This document shows, piece by piece, positions 54,932 to 63,822 of a DNA stretch of 64,000 nt; within the stretch, counting starts at the first letter, position 1; the number at the start of each line of letters is the position of its first letter. Below the pieces are notes generated by a model. That model made no database searches. It was given only the letters and a program-made list of their open reading frames with translations, and had not been told where the DNA came from. The position numbers and the translations under genes are program-made. Source of the stretch: Cephaloticoccus capnophilus (GTDB taxonomy: Bacteria > Verrucomicrobiota > Verrucomicrobiia > Opitutales > Opitutaceae); contig NZ_LSZP01000044.1 in assembly GCF_001580045.1 (NCBI RefSeq), positions 1-64,000 of the forward strand, in the 5' to 3' direction.

Positions 54932-56456
54932 CAGCGGGAGCTTGGGAGAGTGCGGCGTCGAGCGCAGCGATGAGGTCTTCGACGGGCTCGCAGCCGACCG
55001 AGAGGCGCAGGAGTTCGGGCTCAAGGCCACTGGCCGCGAGTTCGCGCCGACCTGCCTCGCTCGTCACGAGGTCGTAGTGGGCGAGGTAGATGAAGGGGCA
55101 AAGCAGCGTGGTCTGCATGCCGAAGCTCGGGCCCTTGGGCAGGGACACGGCATCGTAAAAGGCTTCGATAGGTCCGCGCAGCGTGAAGGAGATGAGGCCA
55201 CCGACTGCGTCGGGGTGGCGCGCGAGTTTTTGGTAGTTGGCGCGCGACTCGGGAGAGTGGGCCCAGGCGACGCGTTTTACGCTGGGGTGCGCTTCGAGCC
55301 ACGCGGCGACAGTCGCCGTGCTGCGTTCAACTTTGGCGAGGACATCGGGGGTGGCGGCGATTTGGTGAGCGAGGCGCGCGAGGTCGCGCGGGTATACGGG
55401 GTCGAGGCGCGTGGAGATTGATTTGTGCAGTGAGTCGGCGTTTGCGCAGTGCGGGTTTACTACGACGAGTCCGGCGACGAGGTCGCCTTCGCTTGCAGTG
55501 TATTTGGTTAAACTCGAGCAGACGACGTCGGCGTAGGGAAGCACATCGACCGAGTAGATTGAGGACACGGAGGGATCGACGATGACCGCGGCGCCGTGCT
55601 TTTTCGCGAGCGTATAGATCGCGGGGAGGTCGGGAGTTTGGATGAGCGGGTTTGTGGGGGCTTCGATAACGAGGCCGGCGATTTGCGCGCCACGCTGGGC
55701 AAAGAGGGTTTCGAGCGCGGCGAGGTCGAAAACATCGGGCAGATAACAGTAGTGCTGTGCGTTGTCGCGGGCGTGGTGTTTGAGGAGCGCGATGGTGTCG
55801 AGGTACAGCCAGCCAAGCTGCACCCAAGTGTGGCGTCCTTGTGCTGCTTGGGCTTCGGCGAGTGCGCTAAATGCGGCGTAGACTGCATTCATCCCGTTGG
55901 GGGCGAGCATCAGCGAATCGGGCGAGTTTTCTGGGAAGAGCGGGGCGAGCTGGCGGCGGATTTCGACGAGTGCGCGGTCGGGGGCGCCGTTGCCGAAGGC
56001 GGCTTCGGGCTGTGGTGCGGGCACGAGGCCGAGCTGGGCCAGCCGGTCTTCGGCAGCGCGCGAGGCGAGAAAGCCGCCAGTGTTTTGCAAGAAAAGGCGG
56101 GCGAGTTGGGCGATCGCGGGCGAGTCGTCGTGCGAGACTCCGTCGATCCCGTCGAAGTCGTGGACTTGGGCGGTATGCCCGCTACGCGCGAGTTCGCGGC
56201 GGACTTGCTCGGCCATTTGCGCCGAACTCGTGAGCCACAAGTAGCGTGCGCTGCCGCAGGCTTTGGCGTAGTGGTCGGTGAGTTTTTTGACGAAGCGGTG
56301 TAGGACGAAGCGCGGGTAGCCTCCGCGCATCGCGGCGATCACTTCGGGGGCCTTGACTTCGTAGCCGCAGACGGCGCGCATGGTGGGCAGGCTGCACGAG
56401 ACGGCGTGGGGCAGGTCGGGGATGGCGTGGCCTAGCGGTATGGGCGAGAAGGGCAT
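54924..56456 (-). CDS. PLP-dependent cystathionine gamma-synthase-like enzyme with N-terminal extension
   Basis: 510 residues from ATG 56456 (MPFSPIPLGHAIPDLPHAVSCSLPTM). The last about 360 residues are a Cys/Met-metabolism PLP enzyme: LAPNGMNAVYAAFSAL, IAGLVIEAPTNPLIQTPDLP, VIVDPSVSSIYSVDVL and the PLP lysine in VCSSLTKYTASEGDLVAG. The first about 150 residues (GYEVKAPEVIAAMRGGYPRFVLHRF, YLWLTSSAQMAEQV) are an extension not present in ordinary MetB (about 390 residues) but resembling fungal STR2-type synthases. It probably makes cystathionine or O-acyl-homoserine-derived products, feeding the MetH step encoded elsewhere in the window. Confidence 0.8.
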   Translation of the reverse strand: MPFSPIPLGHAIPDLPHAVSCSLPTMRAVCGYEVKAPEVIAAMRGGYPRFVLHRFVKKLTDHYAKACGSARYLWLTSSAQMAEQVRRELARSGHTAQVHDFDGIDGVSHDDSPAIAQLARLFLQNTGGFLASRAAEDRLAQLGLVPAPQPEAAFGNGAPDRALVEIRRQLAPLFPENSPDSLMLAPNGMNAVYAAFSALAEAQAAQGRHTWVQLGWLYLDTIALLKHHARDNAQHYCYLPDVFDLAALETLFAQRGAQIAGLVIEAPTNPLIQTPDLPAIYTLAKKHGAAVIVDPSVSSIYSVDVLPYADVVCSSLTKYTASEGDLVAGLVVVNPHCANADSLHKSISTRLDPVYPRDLARLAHQIAATPDVLAKVERSTATVAAWLEAHPSVKRVAWAHSPESRANYQKLARHPDAVGGLISFTLRGPIEAFYDAVSLPKGPSFGMQTTLLCPFIYLAHYDLVTSEAGRRELAASGLEPELLRLSVGCEPVEDLIAALDAALSQAPADG

Positions 56457-56621
56457 GTGTGGTGGGAAAGGGGGCGGACGCGTAGGGGCGGGGCGCACTT
56501 GCGAGTGCGTGCCCGTGCCATGGGCGCAACTGTGAATGACCGTCCAGCTTCGCGAGACGGCGGGGCGCGAGGCAATCCCCTCTTGCGTCATAGTGCGGGT
56601 GGGCGCCAGCCTGCGCGCTTT

Positions 56622-57377
56622 ATGAAACTCGTCTCGTGGAATGTGAATGGCGTGCGCGCTGCGCTGGGTAAGGGCCTGCTCGACTGGATGCAGGCCAGCG
56701 ATGCCGATGTGATTTTCTTGCAGGAAGTGAAGGCTCTCCCGGGCGATGTGCAGGGCGTGTCGTGGCCTGATGGATACAGGCTCTACTGGAATGCCGCGCA
56801 GAAAAAGGGCTACAGCGGGACAGCCCTTTTTACGCGCACTGAGCCGCTCTCGGTGCAAATGGGCATCGGCTCGGCGGAGCACGATACGGAGGGGCGGGCG
56901 ATTTGCGCAGAGTTTGCAGAGTTTTGGTTCGTCGGCGTCTACGTGCCCAACGCGCAGGATGGGCTCGCCCGCATCGGGTTTCGCCAAGCTTGGGATCGCG
57001 CCTTTCTCGACTACGTGCGGGACTTGGAAAAAACCAAGCCGGTCATTTTTTGCGGTGATCTCAATGTCGCGCACGAGGAGATCGACCTCGCTCGTCCCAA
57101 GGAAAACGTGGGAAATCCGGGCTTTTCCGACGAGGAGCGCGATGGGTTTCGCGATTATATTGCTGCGGGCTTTGTTGATACGTTTCGCCACTTCGAGAAG
57201 GGCGGGGACCACTACACATGGTGGAGTTACCGTGCGGGCGCGCGTCCCAGAAATATCGGGTGGCGTATTGATTATTTCATGACGTCGGCTTCTCTCTCGC
57301 CGCGCCTTAAACGGGCGTGGATTGAGCCCGAGGTGATGGGTAGCGACCATTGTCCGGTAGGGCTGGAGATTAACTGA
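56622..57377 (+). CDS. xth: Exodeoxyribonuclease III
   Basis: 251 residues from ATG 56622. Class II AP-endonuclease motifs are all present: MKLVSWNVNGVRA, DVIFLQEVKA, GYSGTALFTR, GVYVPNAQDG, VIFCGDLNVAHEEIDLARPK, WWSYRAGARPRNIGWRIDYF and MGSDHCPVGLEI. It cuts DNA at abasic sites and removes 3' blocks. Its TGA overlaps the ATG of cinA by one base. Confidence 0.95.
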   Translation: MKLVSWNVNGVRAALGKGLLDWMQASDADVIFLQEVKALPGDVQGVSWPDGYRLYWNAAQKKGYSGTALFTRTEPLSVQMGIGSAEHDTEGRAICAEFAEFWFVGVYVPNAQDGLARIGFRQAWDRAFLDYVRDLEKTKPVIFCGDLNVAHEEIDLARPKENVGNPGFSDEERDGFRDYIAAGFVDTFRHFEKGGDHYTWWSYRAGARPRNIGWRIDYFMTSASLSPRLKRAWIEPEVMGSDHCPVGLEIN

Positions 57378-57916
57378 TGCACTCTGAACTCGAACTGGCT
57401 CGTGAGCTGCAGCGGCTGCTTTTGCACGACGGGGCGACGCTCGCGGTGGCCGAGAGTCTGACTTGCGGGCGCATGCAGGAGGCGATTGGCGCGGTCTCGG
57501 GCGTATCCCCGTTTTTCCTAGGTGGAGTGACGGCTTACAGCGGCGAGCAAAAGGTCAGGCTGCTGGGGGTTTCGCGTGTCGAGGGCGAGGCGGTCAACTG
57601 GGTATCGGCGGCAGTGGCCGAGCAAATGGCGCGTGGTGCGGCGCAGCTTTTCGGGAGCGATTTTGCGCTGGCGACGACCGGTTACGCGGAGCCTGCGCCT
57701 GAACAGGGAGTGCCTGTGCCTTTTGCGTGGTGGGCTCTCGCGCAGCGTGTGCGCGGGAGTTCGGAGGATGGCGTGGGTGATGATAATGCCAGCGCCGAGC
57801 TTTTCGTGCGCAGCGAGCGGGTGGAGTGTCCCGGTTGCTTGCGGGTGGAGGTGCAGCGGGCAGTCATGGCTGCCGCGCTCATCGGGCTGTGCGAACACCT
57901 GCGTACGTGCGCGTAA
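57377..57916 (+). CDS. CinA-family nicotinamide-nucleotide amidohydrolase domain protein
   Basis: 179 residues, equal to the stand-alone C-terminal CinA/PncC domain: LAVAESLTCGRMQEAIGAVSGVSPFFLGGVTAYSGEQKVRLLGV and DFALATTGYAEPAP. It deamidates nicotinamide mononucleotide made by NAD-consuming DNA ligase, which fits its coupling with a DNA-repair gene. Some insert sequence (RGSSEDGVGDDNAS) precedes the last strand. Complete. Confidence 0.9.
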   Translation: MHSELELARELQRLLLHDGATLAVAESLTCGRMQEAIGAVSGVSPFFLGGVTAYSGEQKVRLLGVSRVEGEAVNWVSAAVAEQMARGAAQLFGSDFALATTGYAEPAPEQGVPVPFAWWALAQRVRGSSEDGVGDDNASAELFVRSERVECPGCLRVEVQRAVMAAALIGLCEHLRTCA

Positions 57917-57923
57917 AACGAGA

Positions 57924-57951
57924 CAGGCCGCCAAAAGGCAAAAGGCGGCCT
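57924..57951 (+). terminator. Hairpin after cinA
   Basis: CAGGCCGCC / GGCGGCCTG, perfect 9-bp stem with a 10-nt loop, 8 bp after the cinA stop. There is no T-run, so the terminator assignment is by position. Confidence 0.45.
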
Positions 57952-57983
57952 GCGCAACTAAGCGGGTCGAGTGATCGTGACTA

Positions 57984-58106
57984 CGAACCAAAGCGCAGGC
58001 CTCGCCGTTCACGGCGAGGTCAAGCGAGGTCATCGTCATAGGGAGCCGAAGGCTCCCCTAGCTTATGGCGGAGAAGCTCCGACCGCAGGGTCGGAGTTCT
58101 TCACTG
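57984..58106 (-). repeat. Structured repeat, copy 2
   Basis: Reverse-complement match to 35917-36041 over the core. Three hairpins are seen: GCCTCGCC-GTTCAC-GGCGAGG, GGGAGCC-GAA-GGCTCCC and CTCCGACC-GCA-GGTCGGAG. Compared with copy 1, the last stem has changed on both sides (CCCCGG/CCGGGG to CTCCGACC/GGTCGGAG), preserving pairing. It has a 19-nt insertion (58030-58048) and lacks the 14-bp outer repeats of copy 1. The 247-bp gap 57917-58163 contains only this and the hairpin at 57924. Confidence 0.75.
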
Positions 58107-58163
58107 TCGCCGCGCTTGCGGGACGGGTCACTTTTTTAAAAGAGGGCTGCCCCTTGCCCGGCC

Positions 58164-58871
58164 TTATTGCGCGAGAGAGCTGACGTAGTTCATGAGCGGG
58201 CGGACTTCGTCGGGCACCGTTATCCAGTTGCTGTAGAGGATTTCGGGGAGCGAGTGCTGGGTGGCGTAGAGCACGCGGTTAGCCTTGTCGTTGCTGCTCA
58301 AGTGTCCGGCCTTGAAGGCGGCTCCGGCGTACAGCCCGCGGTTTTTGGAGTACACGAGGATGGGCTGTGCGACGGCGTCGGCCAGCGTGTACTCGTTGGC
58401 GGCGGTCTTGGGGCCGCCGACGGCTTTGGCATCGGCCCCGATGTGGAAGCGGCCTTTGAAGAGGAGCCGTGGCGTGCTCTCGTCGTTGAGGATAAAGATG
58501 GTTTCGTTAGCACTGGCCCCGACTTGCAGGCCGAGGCTGCCTTCGCCAGCGGTGAGCAGGGCGGGGACGCTCCAAGTGCCATCGGTGCGGCGCACCATGA
58601 TGACTCCCCAGCCGTCCTTTACGCCCAGCAGGAAGCCCGCGCTAAACTGATTTACGATGATGATGCCCTTAGCGTGGCGCAGCACTTCGCGCGGGATGCC
58701 GTAGTCGGGCGAGGTCATGAACTCCTGCAAGATCGCTTCGCAGGTCTCGACGCGGCGCACGTAGTCTTCGCGCGTAGGCAGCGCGGCGTGGAGTTCGCCA
58801 AGGAGCGGCGCGGCAAAAAGCAGAGTGAGTAACAGGAGGCGGAAAGGGGAACGGATAGTCTTCGTGTTCAT
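58164..58871 (-). CDS. SYLF (YSC84-like) lipid-binding domain protein
   Basis: 235 residues from ATG 58871, where a signal peptide starts (PFRLLLLTLLFAAPLLGELHA). The SYLF domain fills the rest: CEAILQEFMTSPDYGIPREVLRHAKGIIIV, GFLLGVKDGWGVIMVRR, PALLTAGEGSLGLQVGASANETIFIL and GRFHIGADAKAVGGP. In bacteria these are periplasmic or surface proteins binding phosphoinositide-like lipids or involved in envelope integrity. Single gene, divergent from slyD. Confidence 0.9.
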   Translation of the reverse strand: MNTKTIRSPFRLLLLTLLFAAPLLGELHAALPTREDYVRRVETCEAILQEFMTSPDYGIPREVLRHAKGIIIVNQFSAGFLLGVKDGWGVIMVRRTDGTWSVPALLTAGEGSLGLQVGASANETIFILNDESTPRLLFKGRFHIGADAKAVGGPKTAANEYTLADAVAQPILVYSKNRGLYAGAAFKAGHLSSNDKANRVLYATQHSLPEILYSNWITVPDEVRPLMNYVSSLAQ

Positions 58872-59105
58872 AAGCGGCATGGGCGCAGTGGGCAGCAGTT
58901 GAGTTCTGCACTGGGGGAAGCGCAAGGTATCTTCGATACTCTGTTTACGCTCCCGCGACATGGGGGCACGCAAGCTCGTCTTCCTGCGTAGCGGGGAGAG
59001 CAAAAACTGCGTTTTATTTGCGCGTTATTCTCCGCCGAAAGGACAGGCCTGTGGTGGCAGCGAAAAGGGCTTCTCATTATGAGTGTAGTGTCTTTGTTGC
59101 GCACC

Positions 59106-59588
59106 ATGCAGCCCGCTAACGTCGTTACCCTTCACTATACTTTGCGCGACCCTGAGGGGCGAGTGATCGATAGTTCCTCCGGCGGCGAGCCCATCACGTA
59201 TTTGGAGGGCGCGGGGCAAGTGATTGACGGGCTCGACGAGGCACTGCGCGGTGTGGCGGCGGGCTCGCGCCAACGCGTATCAGTACCCGCGGCTCGGGCC
59301 TACGGCGCGCACGACCCCTCACAAGTGCAACGGTTGCCGCGTGCGCAGATCCCTTTTGCCGGCGACATTAACGTGGGCGACCGCTTCCAAACCGATACCG
59401 ATCCGCACGCGCCGGTGGTCACAGTCGTCGCCGCCGATGAAGAAAGCGTGACGCTTGATGCCAACCATCCGCTGGCGGGGATGGATTTGGACTTCGACGT
59501 GGAGGTGTTGGCCGTGCGCGAAGCGACTTCTGAGGAGTTGCGCCACGGGCACGCGCACGGTCGGGATGGGCAGGCGCACTGCCATTAA
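59106..59588 (+). CDS. slyD: SlyD-like FKBP-type peptidyl-prolyl isomerase
   Basis: 160 residues from ATG 59106 (MQPANVVTLHYTLRDPEG); an ATG at 59079 would add nine. FKBP motifs LHYTLRDPEGRVIDSSSGG and LEGAGQVIDGLDEALRGV flank an IF (insert-in-flap) chaperone domain (AYGAHDPSQVQRLPRAQIP), and the FKBP closes with HPLAGMDLDFDVEVLAVREAT. A His-rich tail (HGHAHGRDGQAHCH) binds nickel in SlyD. Cytoplasmic folding helper and nickel store. Confidence 0.93.
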   Translation: MQPANVVTLHYTLRDPEGRVIDSSSGGEPITYLEGAGQVIDGLDEALRGVAAGSRQRVSVPAARAYGAHDPSQVQRLPRAQIPFAGDINVGDRFQTDTDPHAPVVTVVAADEESVTLDANHPLAGMDLDFDVEVLAVREATSEELRHGHAHGRDGQAHCH

Positions 59589-60100
59589 GCCGGTATTTGA
59601 TTGTTTTTTTTCCGGCCGTCGCGCTGCCGGCGCAGTGTGACGTATCGAGTGAAGCCCCCGAAACGCTCGCATGCGGTGAGGCATTTCGGGAAAACGAATA
59701 CTCCGGCACCGGCTCGGAACGCTATATCCAGCGCCGCGATAGCCTTTCCGACTGTATTCATTACTACTGGCTAAATGAATAGGTTGCCGCGGCAGTAAAT
59801 TACTTATCGGCAAAATTAAAATGGGTAATAATACCCGCTCTGCCGATTTGTAAATATACTCTTGGGATAATACAACCTAATGAGTATTTGTCCTCTGCTA
59901 ATGTCGCAACTCCTCGCCTGGAGTAAGCGGTAATGGTATTGCTGATTAAGTATAAACGCGCAGCAAAAGCCTATAAATGCGTATTAAAGCGAATTCACAA
60001 CCTACATTCAAACTCTATATGCTGAATGCTAGGTTTGGGGTTCTTTGTCCCAAAAGTGTAGCATGCCCCATGCCGTAACCAAGCATAACCAAGAAAAACA
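59589..60100. other. Long gene-free region upstream of the porin gene
   Basis: 512 bp, dropping from GC-rich to AT-rich towards the porin. A plus-strand frame from 59597 to 59782 (61 residues, ending SDCIHYYWLNE) is open but has no ribosome site or family match. Small inverted repeats such as GGGTAATAATACCC occur near 59823. This is probably the regulatory region of the porin operon; no specific operator could be named. Confidence 0.35.
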
Positions 60101-61408
60101 ATGAAACCAAACACCAAGAAGAGAGTGAGTATTGGTATTCTCAGCGCATTCTGTGGAATTTTTTCGGCGGCATTTACAAATGTCTCAGCCGCAGAAGCCG
60201 CGCACTGGGATGCCGACCTGAAAGCGTATTTCCGCACAGGAATGATAGAGGGAATGAGCCCGAATAGAGCCTTCCAACTTCCGGGAGCACTCGCTAAATA
60301 TCGATTGGGTAATGAGTTCGACCAACATTTTGAAGCATCCCTTCGTCAAGATATTGCCCGCTTTAGCAATGACTCTATCCTGAGTGCGACGGTAGGTGGA
60401 TTTTTTAATCACCCTTATGGTGTGCATAATTATTCGAAGAGCGGGCCGGGGCACACGCGATTGGCCGAAGCACTGCTCACTTGGCGGAACCTATCGTGGC
60501 TAAATGGAGGTGCCATAATCGCCGGGCGTAGCATGCTGCACTATAAGTCTGCTGATGTGCATATTAACGATTTCTTTTATCGTGATATGCAGGGTGTCGG
60601 CTTTGGTGTCCAAGATGTGCAACTCGGAAAAGTCAAAGCGACCTACTTCCTCTCGCGTAAAGACAACCCCTACCAAGAGTATTATGTAAATCGCCATGAT
60701 CTCTTCTTTGAAGGGTTAGAAACCAACAACGGTGGTACCTTAGAGTTTGGGCTGAACTATGTCGAAAAAGACACGCACCGTGCGGATACGACTTGGGGCT
60801 GGTCGACTCATGTGCGCCATATACAAAAAATTGGCGAGACAGGGAATAACTCGCTCGCGCTGCAATATGGTGAAGGCCCGGGCACAGCGCTTGGTTACAC
60901 AGGTGACCTGTATCTCAACCGCAGCAACAACCGCTGGCGCGTGGTCGAGGCCTATGACTGGCAAGGCGAGAAGCTCGGCGGGCAAGTGATTGGGATTTGG
61001 CAGCGCGATCGCTTCAACACTGGCGATACCCAAGACTGGGTATCTGTCGGTGGACGCGCGACGTACAGCCTCAGCGAGCGCATCAAGCTAAGCCTCGAAA
61101 TCGGTCACGATGCCGTAAAGCCCAGTGGCGCCGCGCAGCGCAACATGACCAAGTACACCTTTGCGCCGAGCTTTTCGCCAAAAGGGACGAAGTTCTGGAG
61201 CCGCCCCGATATTCGCGTGTTCTACACTTGGGCGCACTGGAATGGTGCGGCGCAGTCCGCCGCCGACTTTGTCGTGCCGGGTGGCGCGCTTTCCCGCACG
61301 GGTGTCTTTGGTTCGGCCCGTCACGGCGGAAGCTTTGGTGTCCAAATCGAATACTGGACCGACGGCTACCAACCTGTGAGAGAAACGATTAAATACATGG
61401 GCTGGTAA
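60101..61408 (+). CDS. LamB/maltoporin-family carbohydrate porin
   Basis: 435 residues with a signal peptide (IGILSAFCGIFSAAFTNVSAAEAA). It begins DADLKAYFRTGM and contains AKYRLGNEFDQHFEASLRQDI (YRLGNE is the LamB hallmark), NDFFYRDMQGVGFGVQDVQLG and, near the end, RPDIRVFYTWAHWNG and GGSFGVQIEYW, the final maltoporin strands. An 18-strand outer-membrane channel for sugars. The three nearby downstream genes (SDR, sugar-ATPase fragment, glucokinase) suggest a carbohydrate locus. Lower GC than adjacent genes. Confidence 0.88.
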   Translation: MKPNTKKRVSIGILSAFCGIFSAAFTNVSAAEAAHWDADLKAYFRTGMIEGMSPNRAFQLPGALAKYRLGNEFDQHFEASLRQDIARFSNDSILSATVGGFFNHPYGVHNYSKSGPGHTRLAEALLTWRNLSWLNGGAIIAGRSMLHYKSADVHINDFFYRDMQGVGFGVQDVQLGKVKATYFLSRKDNPYQEYYVNRHDLFFEGLETNNGGTLEFGLNYVEKDTHRADTTWGWSTHVRHIQKIGETGNNSLALQYGEGPGTALGYTGDLYLNRSNNRWRVVEAYDWQGEKLGGQVIGIWQRDRFNTGDTQDWVSVGGRATYSLSERIKLSLEIGHDAVKPSGAAQRNMTKYTFAPSFSPKGTKFWSRPDIRVFYTWAHWNGAAQSAADFVVPGGALSRTGVFGSARHGGSFGVQIEYWTDGYQPVRETIKYMGW

Positions 61409-61488
61409 CGTACTACGCTCCATTAAACCCCAGCGGAGTGTTGCGGATAGCAAAGGCTCGGCAACACTCCGTTTTAACCCCAAAAACG

Positions 61489-62217
61489 ATGACAAAACTA
61501 TTATCAGGAAAAATCGCTGCCGTGACTGGCGCGGCTTCTGGAATCGGGCTAGCCACCACCCAAGCCCTGATTAAGGCAGGTGCACAGGTCGTACTTATCG
61601 ATAAAGATGAGCGTGCACTAAACGCCGCGTGTGAAGGCCACAGCGGCTCCGCGATTCCGCTTGTTGCCGACTTACTCAATGTGGAGCAATGTAAGCAGCT
61701 AGCGGATAATATTCTAGCCCTTGTTTCTTACGTTGATATATTCCATGCGAATGCAGGCATCTACATCGGGGGCGATCTAGTTGATGCAGACCTCGACCAT
61801 ATCGACCGGATGTTGCAGCTTAATATCAATGTAGTCTTTAAAAATGTACGGTCGATCATTCCACATATGATTGAGCGTAAGACTGGCGACATTATCGTAA
61901 CGAGTTCTCTCGCGGGCCATAGCGCGGTACTCCATGAGCCCGTCTACTCGCCCTCGAAATGGGCGACTCATTCGTTTGTGCAAATTATGCGCCGCCAACT
62001 CCTCCCGCACGGGATTCGCGTCGGCTCGGTTTCGCCCGGCCCAGTGAGCAGTGCGCTCTTGGCGGATTGGCCGGAAGAAAATCTCCGCAAAGCAAAGGAA
62101 AACGGTAGCCTCATCGAGCCCTCTGAAATTGCCGATGCGGTGCTCTACATGCTTACGCGTCCGCGCAATGTCACCATTCGCGACATGGTCATTATCCCCA
62201 GCAGCTTTGACCTGTAA
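61489..62217 (+). CDS. SDR-family polyol/sugar dehydrogenase (ribitol dehydrogenase-like)
   Basis: 242 residues from ATG 61489. AAVTGAASGIGLATTQAL is the nucleotide motif, HANAGIYIGGDL the NAG motif, IIVTSSLAGHSAV supplies the Ser, and EPVYSPSKWA the Tyr-x-x-x-Lys pair. The C-terminus TRPRNVTIRDMVIIPSSFDL differs from the usual DGG ending, as in ribitol/polyol-type SDRs. It lies 80 bp after the porin on the same strand and may act on the sugar or polyol imported through it. Exact substrate unknown. Confidence 0.85.
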   Translation: MTKLLSGKIAAVTGAASGIGLATTQALIKAGAQVVLIDKDERALNAACEGHSGSAIPLVADLLNVEQCKQLADNILALVSYVDIFHANAGIYIGGDLVDADLDHIDRMLQLNINVVFKNVRSIIPHMIERKTGDIIVTSSLAGHSAVLHEPVYSPSKWATHSFVQIMRRQLLPHGIRVGSVSPGPVSSALLADWPEENLRKAKENGSLIEPSEIADAVLYMLTRPRNVTIRDMVIIPSSFDL

Positions 62218-62384
62218 AAACTAAGCCGAGGAAGACTTTGAAACTCTCACTGCTTACCCTATGCGCCTAGGCGCAGCATTTTTCAGTTCTTTAGCGAGTG
62301 TACCGTCACAGAAAGTCGGTGCACCGCTCCTCACTCAGTAACACGCTTTCTGTTAGTTCAGTCCAAACCCCCAACCCCAATAGA

Positions 62385-62684
62385 TCAGCTGACGGCACGT
62401 TGGGGATTCGGCCCGAGTCCTTGCGCGTGCTGCCAGAGGTGGGCGCGGAGGGCGGGCAGGCTGTGGCTCCGCGCGGTTCGGTGGCGGGTCGCGTGGAGCT
62501 GGTGGAGTCGCTCGGCGCGGAGACTTTGATTTATGTGGAGGTGGCTGGCGCGGCGGCGACGCTCGTCGCGCGGCAGAGCGAGCGTAGCGCACTCCGGCCG
62601 GGGGATCGGGTCGCCGTCGCCATTGAGGAGGGTGTGCCGCTGCATCTGTTTGACGCGGGCGGTCGGCGTGTGGGCGGCGGTTAG
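62385..62684 (+). pseudogene. 3' fragment of a UgpC/MalK-type sugar ABC transporter ATPase
   Basis: About 100 residues beginning GTLGIRPESLRVLPEVG, with GRVELVESLGAETLIYVEVAG, RPGDRVAVAIEEGVPLHLFD at the end. This is the TOBE regulatory domain at the end of MalK/UgpC/MsmX ATPases. The ABC domain itself is absent: the frame upstream to 62298 is unrelated and has no Walker motifs. So the transporter gene has lost its first about 270 codons. No permease genes are present. Probably non-functional. Confidence 0.65.
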
Positions 62685-62999
62685 TGCTGGCGGCCAAAAT
62701 GGAACCGCCTGCGGCTGTGCGTGTGCGCGGCCGCAGAGCGCTTTCGTTGGCGTATCGGCGCTATCGATACGTTGAGGTCTGTAAGTAACGGCGACTTCGC
62801 CTCGACTGTGGCGTGTGGGCGGGTTTTGAGGGCTGCTCTGGCGCGTGTGTGGGCACTCGTTTATGACTGGGCTAATATGCCCAAGCAGCGGGGCTGCGAC
62901 TCGCAGTTACCGCAGGCTAGGAAGGCTTGACGGGGATTGCGCGCGTGCGCGACATAGTCCGCACTTTTGCTCCCCTTCTTTTCTCGTAGCTCTTTCTCT
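62685..62999. other. Intergenic region without recognisable gene
   Basis: 315 bp between the ATPase fragment and the glucokinase gene. Short open frames exist, but none has a ribosome site or family pattern. No clear promoter or terminator was assignable. Confidence 0.4.
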
Positions 63000-63737
63000 A
63001 TGAACACGATTCTAGGCATTGATATTGGCGGATCGGCGCTCAAGGGCGCACCAGTCGACTTGGTGAGTGGCAAGCTTTTGACGGAGCGCGAGAAGTTGGA
63101 AACTGCCGATAAACTTTCGCCCGAAGCGATGGCGGAGGCAGTGGCGGAGATGGTGCGTCGGTTTGACTGGCGTGGGCCGGTGGGCGTGGGCTTCCCCGGG
63201 GTGGTGCATGGGGCGCGCATCGCGTGGGTGGCAAATGTGCACAAAGGCTTTTGCGACTGCGATGCGGGGGCCTTGTTTAGCCAGGCGAGTGGCTGTCCGG
63301 TGACGTTGATCAACGATGCGGATGCGGCGGGCTTGGCAGAGCTGCGTTTTGGCGCGGGGCGGGGCGAGTCGAATACGGTGCTCGTGTTGACGCTGGGAAC
63401 GGGGGTGGGCTCGGCACTGTTTCACAACGGGCGGCTGCATCCGAATACGGAGTTGGGGCACATCATAAAGGAGGGCCAGTCAATCGAGTGCTATGTGTCG
63501 GCTGCGGCGCGCGTGCGGCGTGGGCTCGATTTCGAGGCGTGGGGCCGCGAGCTCAGCGACTACCTGATCCAGCTCGAAAAGATCCTCTACCCTGACCTGT
63601 TTATTTTAGGCGGCGGGATTAGTCGCGAGCACGACAAGTTTTTCCACTGCCTCAAGCCGCAGGCGCGTGTCGTTCCTGCAGAGTTTCGCAACACGGCGGG
63701 CATTGTGGGTGCGGCGTTGGCCGCTGCCGGTGTGTGA
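63000..63737 (+). CDS. ppgK: Polyphosphate glucokinase (ROK family)
   Basis: 245 residues from ATG 63000. The phosphate loop is [18 protein letters not shown], the PPGK-type segment [14 protein letters not shown] follows, the catalytic Asp is in [13 protein letters not shown], and [15 protein letters not shown] plus PNTELGHI complete the ROK core. Compared with PpgK, the whole order and length fit; it phosphorylates glucose with polyphosphate or ATP. A sugar locus (porin, SDR, ATPase fragment) lies just upstream on the same strand. Confidence 0.9.
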   Translation: MNTILGIDIGGSALKGAPVDLVSGKLLTEREKLETADKLSPEAMAEAVAEMVRRFDWRGPVGVGFPGVVHGARIAWVANVHKGFCDCDAGALFSQASGCPVTLINDADAAGLAELRFGAGRGESNTVLVLTLGTGVGSALFHNGRLHPNTELGHIIKEGQSIECYVSAAARVRRGLDFEAWGRELSDYLIQLEKILYPDLFILGGGISREHDKFFHCLKPQARVVPAEFRNTAGIVGAALAAAGV

Positions 63738-63822
63738 GCGCGGAGGGGGGCTCCGCTCTCACGCAGGGCAAAGCTTTATTTTGCGTGCGGTGACCAGTCG
63801 TAGTGCAGAGGCTTTGGCCACT

